From NCBI GenBank assembly GCA_009377585.1, contig WHTS01000042.1:1-46197 (forward strand): a DNA stretch of 46,197 nucleotides, written 5' to 3'. Origin of the DNA: Betaproteobacteria bacterium (GTDB lineage Bacteria; Pseudomonadota; Gammaproteobacteria; Burkholderiales; WYBJ01). Position 1 is the stretch's first letter, and each line of letters starts with the position of its first letter. The translations under genes and the position numbers were made by a program. Positions 23,142 through 30,754 of this stretch are shown here, in pieces. Below the pieces are notes generated by a model. It saw only the letters and a program-made list of their open reading frames with translations, was not told the origin of the DNA and did not search any database.

Positions 23142-25268
23142 CTATCCGGCGCTTCCCATCGTCGCAACGATGCGCTCCGGCGTGAACGGCAGATCGCGCA
23201 CGCGCACGCCGAGCGCGTTGGCGAGCGCGTTGCCGATCGCGGCCACGGCCGGGCCCGCCATGCCTTCGCCCACGCCGAGCGAAGTTTCCTCCGGCCGGTC
23301 GATGAGCACGGTCTCGACCTGCGGCGCCTCGGCGAAGGTGAGGATCGGATACTCGTCCCAGTTACGGCTGGTGATGCGCGTGCGGTCGAATCGCACTTGC
23401 TCCTTGAGCGTCCAGCTGGTCGCCTGCACGATGCCGCCCTCGGCCTGGTTGCGAATGCCGTCGGGATTGACGATGCGGCCGCAATCGAGCGCGGTCCACA
23501 CGCGCGCCACGCGCACCGTGCGCTCGACCACGACTTCGGCGATACAGGCGACATAGTTGCCGAGTCCCTTGTAGCGGGCATAGCCGATGCCGAGCCCGGT
23601 CGACCGGTCGCGATCGGCATGAGAACGGGTGTGCCAGCCCGCGCGCTCGGCGACTGCTTCCAGCACGGCCCGCGCACGCGCATCGTCGAGATGGCGCAAG
23701 CGGAACTCGAGCGCATCGACGCCGGCCGCCGCAGCGAGCTCGTCCATGAACGATTCGATGGCGAAGACGTTGATGTAAGCGCCGAGCGCACGCAGCGTCG
23801 AGACGCGAACCGGCATCGTGCGCAAGGTATGGTTGACGACGCGGTGGTTCGCAAAGACGTAGCCCGGAACCGCGTTGCGCTGGCTGGCACCGCCGGAAGA
23901 AAGCGGCAAATCGATGGTCGGCGGCGGCTCGTGGCCCTGGTCGAAATGCCAGGCGGCGAGCAGCCCCGGGTTGGGATGGCGCCCGGGGCGGCAGACATGG
24001 CGGTTGGTGTAGTGATCCTGCTGCCAGCCGACGATCCGGCCGGACGTGTCGACCCCGCCGCGCATGCGCACGAACATGGCGGGACCGAACGGCTCCCAGC
24101 CGAACTCGTCCTCGCGCGTCCATTGCAGCCGCACCGGTCTGCCGGGCAGTGCGCGCGCAATGATGACTGCATCGAAAGCGGCATCGTCGGCGCCGTTGTG
24201 ACCGTAGCAGCCGGCGCCTTCCATGTGCCGCACGACGATGCTCGCGCGATCGATGCCGAGGATTCTGCCGATCTCGTCGCGCAGCGGATACGGTCCCTGA
24301 CAGTGCGACCACACCTCGAGTGTGCCGTCCGCGTTCCAGCGCGCGACGGCGCAGGAAGGACCGATCGAGGCATGCGCGAGATACGGCCGGCTGTAGTCCG
24401 AAGCAAGCTCGCGCACCGGCGACCCGGTCGGCAGCGACGACTCGCTCAATACTTCATCGTCGGTCGGCTGGCTCGAAAGAAAAGCCGGCAGCGCATCGAC
24501 ATCCGGCAGGTCGGCCTGCTCGGTCCAGCGCGCCGACTTCGCCAGCGCCTGGGCGGCCTTGATCGCCTGCTCCTCGCGGCTGGCGACCACGCCGAGAAAA
24601 CTGCCTTCGCGCACGACCGCTGCCACGCCCGCCAGCGCACGGACCGCTTCGAGATCGACCGCCTGCAGGCGCGCGCGGTAGGAGGGCGGGCGCACCACCC
24701 GCGCGTGCAGCATGCCGGGAAGCTCCAGGTCGTGCACGTAGGCGGCGCCGAAGAGCTTGTCCGGGATGTCGACGCGCTTGACTTCGCGTCCGACGATCTT
24801 CAGGGCCCCGGCCGCTTTCGGCTGCACATCCCCGATTGCGTCGCGCGCGAGATCGAGGTGCGGCGCGAGCTGCCAGTACGTGACGGTATCGTCGCGTCCG
24901 CGCACGCGGATGGTGCCGTCCTCGACCGTGAGGCTTTCCAGCGTCGTGCCGAGCTTGCGCGCGGCCGTCTGCAGCAACAGATCGCGCACTTCGGCGCACG
25001 CGTAGCGCAAAGCCGTGCCGCCTTCTTCCACCGAACGACTGCCCGAAGTCGTGCCTTCGTCCGGGCTTCGGGTCGTGTCGACGGCTGGCATGCGCACGCG
25101 CTCCAGCGCCACGTCGAGCTCGTCGGCAGCCATCTGCGCCATGGCCGACACGATGCCCTGGCCGATCTCGACCCGGCCGGTCAGCACGCTCACCGTGCCG
25201 TCGCCGTGGATGCGCACCCAGCGGTCGAGCCGCGTGTTGGTGGCGAGCGTGAAAGGAAGCTTCTCCAT
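23142..25268 (-). CDS. Molybdenum hydroxylase large subunit (xanthine dehydrogenase / IorB-like)
   Basis: 708 residues of the xanthine oxidase family, molybdopterin-cytosine-dinucleotide type; these hydroxylate N-heterocycles or aldehydes. It opens directly with the Mo-domain-like GRVEIGQGIVSAMAQMAADEL, then the a/b hammerhead (GEVKRVDIPDKLFGAAYVHDL-type), EGAGCYGHNGADDAAFDA, and the C-terminal GVGEGMAGPA with the likely catalytic Glu (E668). The order (Mo segment before the hammerhead) is that of isoquinoline 1-oxidoreductase beta and nicotinate dehydrogenase large subunits. No signal peptide is visible, and no 2Fe-2S small subunit or cytochrome gene is adjacent, so electron transfer partners must be elsewhere. 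The start at 25268 was chosen over in-frame repeat sequence upstream. Confidence 0.88.
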   Translation of the reverse strand: MEKLPFTLATNTRLDRWVRIHGDGTVSVLTGRVEIGQGIVSAMAQMAADELDVALERVRMPAVDTTRSPDEGTTSGSRSVEEGGTALRYACAEVRDLLLQTAARKLGTTLESLTVEDGTIRVRGRDDTVTYWQLAPHLDLARDAIGDVQPKAAGALKIVGREVKRVDIPDKLFGAAYVHDLELPGMLHARVVRPPSYRARLQAVDLEAVRALAGVAAVVREGSFLGVVASREEQAIKAAQALAKSARWTEQADLPDVDALPAFLSSQPTDDEVLSESSLPTGSPVRELASDYSRPYLAHASIGPSCAVARWNADGTLEVWSHCQGPYPLRDEIGRILGIDRASIVVRHMEGAGCYGHNGADDAAFDAVIIARALPGRPVRLQWTREDEFGWEPFGPAMFVRMRGGVDTSGRIVGWQQDHYTNRHVCRPGRHPNPGLLAAWHFDQGHEPPPTIDLPLSSGGASQRNAVPGYVFANHRVVNHTLRTMPVRVSTLRALGAYINVFAIESFMDELAAAAGVDALEFRLRHLDDARARAVLEAVAERAGWHTRSHADRDRSTGLGIGYARYKGLGNYVACIAEVVVERTVRVARVWTALDCGRIVNPDGIRNQAEGGIVQATSWTLKEQVRFDRTRITSRNWDEYPILTFAEAPQVETVLIDRPEETSLGVGEGMAGPAVAAIGNALANALGVRVRDLPFTPERIVATMGSAG

Positions 25269-25319
25269 GGTGCGATCGACCTCTCTGCGCCTTGAAAGTC
25301 TGGATCGATCATATTGGAG

Positions 25320-25635
25320 ATCGGCGTCGCTCGCCATGCCATTGCAGCCAGTCATCGCATCCTGGCTCCCGGCCCAAGCCGGGCGGCAACAGCTCGACCT
25401 TGTTGGCCTGCATTGAAGCCAGGCATCGCATCCTGGCTCCCGGCTCCACCGCAGCCGATGGACCGCATGCTTGTACAATCGAAGCTCGTCATTCTCGCGG
25501 CTGGCGGGAAATCCAGGCCCTCGCATCGAATCGCCTGGGTTCCCCTCTTCATGGAAGCAACGCACCGAGTCATTCCCGCTCCGGGCGTGAATGCAGCGAA
25601 GCACGGTCATTCCCGCGCAGGCGGGAATCCAGGGT
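25320..25635. repeat. Cluster of two repeat types between divergent genes
   Basis: The 383-base gap 25269-25651 contains CATCGCATCCTGGCTCCCGG twice (about 25354 and 25425) as a direct repeat. Three dRS3-type units in different states follow: TCATTCTCGCGGCTGGCGGG (about 25488), TCATTCCCGCTCCGGGCGTG (about 25570), and an intact GTCATTCCCGCGCAGGCGGG at 25606-25632. No gene is visible. Promoters for both flanking genes should be here but cannot be fixed. Confidence 0.75.
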
Positions 25636-25651
25636 TCGACAGAGGTTCCTG

Positions 25652-26695
25652 ATGTCGCAGCAGTCCACCACCGTGGTGCTCGCCGCGCCGCGCAAGTTCG
25701 AAGTGATCGACCGCCCGCTGCCGCAGCCGCGCGAGGGCGAAGCGCTGGTGCGCATCGCCTCGACCGCGGTGTGCCACACCGACCTCGACATGTACACGGG
25801 CGGTCCGAAGAACCTGCGCTATCCCATCGTCCTGGGGCACGAATCGACCGGCATCGTAGCCGCGCTCGGCTCGGAGACGCCGGGGCTGCGGCCGGGGCAG
25901 CCGGTCATCATCAACCCCGTCATCACCTGCGGTCATTGCGATTGCTGTCAGCGCGGGCACGAACATCTGTGCCGCAACGCGGGCCTTTTCGGGCGTGAGG
26001 TCGAGGGCTCGCTCAGCCAGTACGTTCGCATCCCGACGCGCTATCTCTATCCCTTGCCGGAAGCGATGCCACTGGACGAGGCGACGCTGCTGGAGACGCT
26101 CGCGACCGTCCGCCACGCCCAGGTGCGGGCGAATCTGCAGGCCGGCGAGTCAGTGATCGTGTTCGGGCAGGGCGCCACAGGTCTCTTGCATACGCGCCTG
26201 GCGGTGCTGACGGGCTGCCGCCCGGTGATCGCGGTATCGCGTTCGCGCTGGAAGCTCGACCGCGCCATGGCGATGGGCGCGCATGAAGCCGTCATGGCCA
26301 GCGTCGAGGATGCCGCATCCGAAGTGACGCGACTGACCCACGGGCTCGGCGCCGATGTGGTGATCGACACCGCGGGCGGAGCGCAGACGCTCAAGGCCGG
26401 CATCGACATGCTGCGCCCCGGCGGGCGCTTCTGCTCGTTTTCGTTGAGCCACGAGCCGATGAGCGGCGTGAGCGCCTTCCCGCTCTACTACAAGGAAGTG
26501 AGCATCGTCGGCTCGCGCGCGCTCACCTCCGTCGACATCGAGGCGGTGATCGCGATCGCCGCACAAGGTGTGATCGACGTGAGCGGCTTCATCAGCGCCA
26601 CCTATCCCTTGCTCCAGGCACCGGCGGCGTTCGAGGAATACGAGCGCAATCCCAACGGGTATCTGCGCATCGTGATCGATTCACGAGCGGGTTGA
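25652..26695 (+). CDS. Zinc-dependent alcohol dehydrogenase family protein
   Basis: 347 residues of the medium-chain dehydrogenase/reductase family. Catalytic zinc ligands: C41 (AVCHTD), H63-E64 (GHEST). The structural zinc site is complete: C93, C96, C99, C107 (CGHCDCCQRGHEHLC). The Rossmann motif VFGQGATG follows at about 170, and GADVVIDTAGG at about 230. The start at 25652 has AGAGG six bases upstream and follows directly after an intact dRS3 repeat. The substrate is unknown. It is probably a monocistronic unit; the next gene starts about 100 bases later. Confidence 0.92.
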   Translation: MSQQSTTVVLAAPRKFEVIDRPLPQPREGEALVRIASTAVCHTDLDMYTGGPKNLRYPIVLGHESTGIVAALGSETPGLRPGQPVIINPVITCGHCDCCQRGHEHLCRNAGLFGREVEGSLSQYVRIPTRYLYPLPEAMPLDEATLLETLATVRHAQVRANLQAGESVIVFGQGATGLLHTRLAVLTGCRPVIAVSRSRWKLDRAMAMGAHEAVMASVEDAASEVTRLTHGLGADVVIDTAGGAQTLKAGIDMLRPGGRFCSFSLSHEPMSGVSAFPLYYKEVSIVGSRALTSVDIEAVIAIAAQGVIDVSGFISATYPLLQAPAAFEEYERNPNGYLRIVIDSRAG

Positions 26696-26797
26696 GGCGC
26701 ACTTAACCCGTTTCCGAACAACCCGCGTTTATGGCGTTGCCGTCCGCGCGTGCATCCGCACGACGCGCTCGGCATCCATGACAGGAGACGTGTCGCC

Positions 26798-28639
26798 ATG
26801 AAACGCGTGATCGCCGTATGGGTCGTTCTCTCGCTGCTGGCCGGATGCGCCCAGCCGCTGGAAGAGAGCTCGGCCGGCAAGGAGTCGGACACCCAACCGA
26901 AGGCAGTTCCGCCGCAAGACCAGGCAGCGGCGGCCATGAGCGGTCAGAGCCCGACAGCGACCGGTGGCGAAAATCGGACTCAGGCCGGCCCTGAATCCAG
27001 GCCTGCCCCGGAATCCAAGTCCACTCCTGCGCAGCCCGCGCCCGCGCCGATGCCGCTGCCGAAGCGGCGCGCGGAGGAAGGCCGGCGCATGGACTTCGAG
27101 CGTCAGCATGCGCCTTCCGCGCCGGCGGCGCTCAGTGCGGCGCCTGCGGTCGGCTCGATGGCGCGCGTGCAGCCGCACCCGTATGCCTACCCGGCCGATC
27201 GCGAGCGCTACCAGGCGATCGACGCCAACCCGGTCAAGCGGGTGGCCGAGGCACCGGTTTCCACCTTCAGCATCGACGTCGACACCGGGGCGTACGCCAA
27301 CATGCGCCGCTTCCTCAACCAGGGGCGTTTGCCGCCCGCGGACGCCGTGCGGGTCGAGGAGCTGGTCAACTACTTCCCGTTCGACTACGGCGAGCCGAGC
27401 GGCAACGTGCCGTTCGCGGTGCATACCGAGCTCGCCGCAGCACCGTGGAATCCGAACAACGTGCTGCTTCGCATCGGCATCAAGGGTCAGGACGTGGCGA
27501 AGCAAAGCCTGCCGCCGGCGAACCTGGTGTTCCTGGTCGACGTGTCGGGATCGATGGCCTCGGCGGACAAGCTGGCGCTGCTCAAGTCCGCGCTCAAGCT
27601 TCTCGTGCGCGAGCTGCGCGCGCAGGACCGGATCACGCTCGTGACCTATGCCGGCCGCACCGCCGTCATCCTGCAGCCGACTTCGGGCAGCGAAACGAGC
27701 CGCATCCTGGCCGCGATCGAGGGGCTCAATGCTGGCGGCAGCACTGCGGGCGCGAGCGGCATCGAGCTCGCCTACAGCATGGCGCAGCAAAGCTTCATCC
27801 CCAACGGCATCAACCGCATCCTGCTCGCGACCGACGGCGACTTCAACGTCGGCATCACCGACTTCCGCGCCTTGAAGAGCCTGGTTCAGGAGCGGCGCAA
27901 GTCGGGCGTCTCGCTCTCGACGCTCGGCTTCGGCACCGGCAACTACAACGAGCAGTTGATGGAGCAGCTGGCCGACGCCGGCGACGGCGCGTACTCGTAT
28001 ATCGACGATCTGATGGAAGGCCACAAGGTGCTGGTGAACGAAATGACCTCCACGCTCGCCACCATCGCCCGCGACGTGAAGATCCAGGTGGAGTTCAATC
28101 CCGCGGCCGTGAAGGAATATCGCCTGATCGGCTACGAGAACCGCTTGCTCGATCGCGAGGACTTCAACAACGACAAGGTGGATGCGGGCGACATCGGCGC
28201 GGGTCATACTGTAACCGCCCTGTACGAATTGACGCTCGCCGGCGGCGAAGGCTTGATCGACCCGTTGCGCTACGCGCCGCAGCCGGCGGCCAGTGCCCAG
28301 ACGAGCAGCGAGCTCGCGCACGTGAAGGTGCGCTACAAGGCGCCGCAAGCTCAGACGAGCGAGCTGATCGACGTGACGGTCGCGGCAGGCGAGGCCAGGC
28401 CGATTGCGCAAGCAAGCGCGGAAATGCGTTTCGCCGCCGCGGTGGCGGGCTTCGGCCAGGTGCTGCGTGGAGGCCAATACACCGGCCATTGGACGCTGGC
28501 CGATGCGCGCGCGCTTGCGGCGGCGAACGTCGGTCCGGACCGCTTCGGCTATCGCGGCGAGTTTCTGCGCCTGATCGATCTGGCGCAGGCGCTGACCACG
28601 CGCGCGCCGAAGGTCGAGGAGATCGCCGTCGGACGCTGA
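26798..28639 (+). CDS. VWA-domain lipoprotein (YfbK-like)
   Basis: 613 residues. A lipoprotein signal MKRVIAVWVVLSLLAGC (Cys 17) is followed by a long Pro/Ala-rich low-complexity region (to about 125), then the family's N-terminal segment (VSTFSIDVDTGAYANMRRFLNQG). The von Willebrand A domain carries an intact MIDAS: DVSGS at 248-252, a Thr in GGSTAGAS, and LATDGDFN. The C-terminal third matches the DUF3520-type extension (AAVAGFGQVLRGG, then a RAPKVEEIAVGR end). AGGAGA precedes the ATG at 26798; the frame upstream of it is not coding. It is probably exported and membrane-anchored, with a metal-dependent protein-binding role unknown in detail. Confidence 0.92.
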   Translation: MKRVIAVWVVLSLLAGCAQPLEESSAGKESDTQPKAVPPQDQAAAAMSGQSPTATGGENRTQAGPESRPAPESKSTPAQPAPAPMPLPKRRAEEGRRMDFERQHAPSAPAALSAAPAVGSMARVQPHPYAYPADRERYQAIDANPVKRVAEAPVSTFSIDVDTGAYANMRRFLNQGRLPPADAVRVEELVNYFPFDYGEPSGNVPFAVHTELAAAPWNPNNVLLRIGIKGQDVAKQSLPPANLVFLVDVSGSMASADKLALLKSALKLLVRELRAQDRITLVTYAGRTAVILQPTSGSETSRILAAIEGLNAGGSTAGASGIELAYSMAQQSFIPNGINRILLATDGDFNVGITDFRALKSLVQERRKSGVSLSTLGFGTGNYNEQLMEQLADAGDGAYSYIDDLMEGHKVLVNEMTSTLATIARDVKIQVEFNPAAVKEYRLIGYENRLLDREDFNNDKVDAGDIGAGHTVTALYELTLAGGEGLIDPLRYAPQPAASAQTSSELAHVKVRYKAPQAQTSELIDVTVAAGEARPIAQASAEMRFAAAVAGFGQVLRGGQYTGHWTLADARALAAANVGPDRFGYRGEFLRLIDLAQALTTRAPKVEEIAVGR

Positions 28640-28660
28640 AGCGCTTGCATTTCTCCGACG

Positions 28661-28765
28661 TCGCTCCCGCGGATGCGGAAGCCCAGGAGAAAGTGCTCCC
28701 TGGATTCCCGCTTGCGCGGGAATGACGAAGACTACGTCGCTCCCGCGGAGGCAGCTCAGGGAAAA
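28661..28765. repeat. Three dRS3-type repeats after the VWA gene
   Basis: A degenerate GTCGCTCCCGCGGATGCGGA copy (28661), an inverted near-intact CCTGGATTCCCGCTTGCGCG copy (about 28698-28726) and a third degenerate copy (about 28734-28762). They end right where a hydrolase-gene tail begins. Confidence 0.7.
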
Positions 28766-28767
28766 AG

Positions 28768-28839
28768 TGCCACATCCCGCAGATCGAGAACGTCGAACGC
28801 TTCAACGCCGTGCTGCTCGAAGTGCTCGACACGCTATGA
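28768..28839 (+). pseudogene. 3' tail of an alpha/beta hydrolase gene
   Basis: The frame ending at TGA 28837-28839 reads CHIPQIENVERFNAVLLEVL and then DTL. This matches the usual C-terminal end of small alpha/beta hydrolases (GHxPQxExPxxFNxxLLxFL), including the catalytic His. No start codon or upstream domain exists; repeats adjoin it. Confidence 0.6.
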
Positions 28840-28925
28840 TAGGCGGGGCTCTCCACCACCTCGGACGCTCGCCTGGCTTCGTCAGGCGCGATGGGGCGGC
28901 TCTCGCGATTGCAGGACGCACCGGC

Positions 28926-29915
28926 ATGACGCCCAGCGAAATCGTTCGCCAGCTCGATCAGCACGTCGTCGGCCAGGCCGAGGCGAAGAAGATCCTCGCC
29001 GTGGCCGTCTACTGGCACTTCAGGAAGTCCGCGCGCACGGCGCTGCAGTCGGCAGCCCTCATCAAGAGTAACGTCCTGCTGATCGGCTCGACCGGCACCG
29101 GCAAGACGCTGCTGTGCGAAACGCTGTCGCGGGTGCTGGACGTTCCGTTCGTGACCGCCGACGCCGGGTCGCTGGCGCAGTCCGAGTACGTGAACCACGA
29201 GATCGAGGCGATTCTGCAGCGTCTGCTCGACAAGGCCAGCGGGGATGCGTCGAAGGCCGGGCGCGGCGTCGTCTTCATCGACGAGATCGACAAGCTCAAG
29301 AGCGTTCCGGGCCATGCGCGCGCGGCATCCGGCGAAAGCGTGCAACACGCGCTGCTCAAGATCATGGAGGGCGCCCCGGTGCGGCTGCGCGAGGGTCGCT
29401 ACGTCGATACCACGCAGGTGCTGTTCATCTGCGGTGGCGCGTTCGTCGGGCTCGACGACATCCTGCGCGACACCCAGGCGTACGGCTTCATCTCGCTCTC
29501 GGGCACGGACAATCCGGCGGTGCTGACGAAGCTCAATATGCAGGTCAAGCCGACGGACCTGCGTGCCTATGGTCTCATTCCCGAGTTCGCCGGCCGGCTC
29601 CCGATCGTCGCGCGCCTGCAGGATCTCAACCGCGACATGCTGGTGCGGATCATGCTCGAGCCGCGCGATTCGATCTACAACCAGTACCGAGACATCCTGC
29701 GAGAAGACGGTGTGGATCTCGCCATCGATCCGGTGGTGTTCGAGCAGATCGCCGATCTCGCGCTCGAGTACAAGGCAGGCGCGCGCAGCCTGCGCGGCAT
29801 CTTCGAGTCGCTCATGACCGACGTGCTGTACGTGCTCGCGGATGACCCTGGCATCCGGCGCGTATCGATCACCTCGATGTTCGACGAGCCGCGGTATAGC
29901 CGCGACGGCGGGTGA
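28926..29915 (+). CDS. ClpX-like AAA+ ATPase without zinc-binding domain
   Basis: 329 residues, closest to ClpX but lacking its N-terminal zinc-binding domain (ClpX is about 420 residues). Walker A is GSTGTGKT (54-61), Walker B VVFIDE (115-120), the arginine finger R224 in IPEFAGRLP, and sensor 2 GARSLR (285-290), so ATPase residues are intact. Substrate-handling loops differ: the pore loop GYVG is EYVN (87-90); the RKH loop region (about 149-162) is about 10 residues shorter and lacks RKH; the ClpP-binding loop has YGF (186-188) where ClpX has IGF. No clpP or tig is adjacent. An in-frame extension upstream of 28926 is repeat-derived. It is likely a ClpX paralogue with another substrate or partner. 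Confidence 0.88.
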   Translation: MTPSEIVRQLDQHVVGQAEAKKILAVAVYWHFRKSARTALQSAALIKSNVLLIGSTGTGKTLLCETLSRVLDVPFVTADAGSLAQSEYVNHEIEAILQRLLDKASGDASKAGRGVVFIDEIDKLKSVPGHARAASGESVQHALLKIMEGAPVRLREGRYVDTTQVLFICGGAFVGLDDILRDTQAYGFISLSGTDNPAVLTKLNMQVKPTDLRAYGLIPEFAGRLPIVARLQDLNRDMLVRIMLEPRDSIYNQYRDILREDGVDLAIDPVVFEQIADLALEYKAGARSLRGIFESLMTDVLYVLADDPGIRRVSITSMFDEPRYSRDGG

Positions 29916-29922
29916 GCAATCC

Positions 29923-30028
29923 GTCATTCCCGCGCACGCGGGAATCCAGGAAAAGTGATCGATTTCGAATTCTCGTTTTCACGGGAACGACGGCGCTCTG
30001 GATTCCCGTTTTCACGGGAACGACGGCG
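29923..30028. repeat. dRS3-type repeat and two inverted degenerate copies
   Basis: GTCATTCCCGCGCACGCGGG at 29923-29949 is followed by two units of CGTTTTCACGGGAACGACGG (about 29976 and 30008), the second preceded by CTGGATTCC. They lie between the converging ClpX-like and cytochrome genes and may help termination from both sides. Confidence 0.75.
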
Positions 30029-30062
30029 GAGACGGATACCGCGCTGCGCGCAAATGAACGTC

Positions 30063-30674
30063 TCAGCGGTGTGCGAGAAAATGTGCGAGCGCCGCGATGT
30101 CCGCGTCGGATACCTGGTACATCGCTTCGTTCATGCTCGTATCGGTGCCGGTGCGCTTGTTGTCGCGATACGACTGCAGAGCAAGCACGAGGTAGTCTTC
30201 GCCCTGGCTGGCTATCCGGGGCACATGCTTCTGTCCGCTGTAGTCGTCGAGGTGACAGCCGTTGCATCCGCGCGACTTCGCCACGTCTTCGCCGCGGGCC
30301 CGCAACGCGCCGTTGGTCGAGGATTTCCGCCCCGGAAGACTCTGCCGGGCAAAGTAGGCGGCGACGTCTTCGAGATCGCGGTCTGCATAGCCTTTGAGCA
30401 TCCCCGCCATCTGCGGCACGTCGCGCAGCCCTTCGCGCAGATAGAACATCTGCAGCACGAGGAATTCGTGATGCTGGCCGGCGAGCAGCGGCACGCCGGC
30501 TTGTGCGGGCTTTTCGGCCGAGCCATGACAGGCGAGGCAAGCGGCGGCCTTAGCCGCTCCGCGCGCCGGATCGGCGCTCTTCTGCGCGGCCGACGGGCCG
30601 CACGCCAGCGCCATGCCGAGCAGGAATAAGGCGTGGCGGGCAGTGCTCGTCCGCCACGCTCGAACGCGAAACAA
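30063..30674 (-). CDS. Dihaem cytochrome c
   Basis: About 203 residues with two CXXCH haem c sites, CLACH (46-50) and CNGCH (137-141), in two similar halves, as in cytochrome c4-type proteins. Axial Met candidates lie in MAGMLKGY and MNEAMYQ. The N-terminus is a signal peptide (HALFLLGMALACGPSAAQ), so it is periplasmic. The start is uncertain: TTG at 30674 has GGAAAG nine bases upstream and gives a full signal; an ATG at 30614 would cut the signal short. It follows the PQQ-type dehydrogenase gene by 80 bases and is the likely electron acceptor. Confidence 0.85.
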   Translation of the reverse strand: MFRVRAWRTSTARHALFLLGMALACGPSAAQKSADPARGAAKAAACLACHGSAEKPAQAGVPLLAGQHHEFLVLQMFYLREGLRDVPQMAGMLKGYADRDLEDVAAYFARQSLPGRKSSTNGALRARGEDVAKSRGCNGCHLDDYSGQKHVPRIASQGEDYLVLALQSYRDNKRTGTDTSMNEAMYQVSDADIAALAHFLAHR

Positions 30675-30754
30675 GTTATCGAGCTTTCCAAAAATGCCTG
30701 ACACGCTCGATCGAGCTCCAAACACCTCCCAACCGGAGAGGGGGGCTTTGCTCG

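Noticed and set aside
25320-25635. Possible CRISPR array from repeated short units
   Set aside because: Units are palindromic dRS3/REP types of unequal spacing and orientation, without uniform spacers.
26729-28489. Minus-strand open frame of about 586 codons
   Set aside because: It is the antisense shadow of the VWA lipoprotein gene, whose signal peptide and MIDAS motif are clear on the plus strand.
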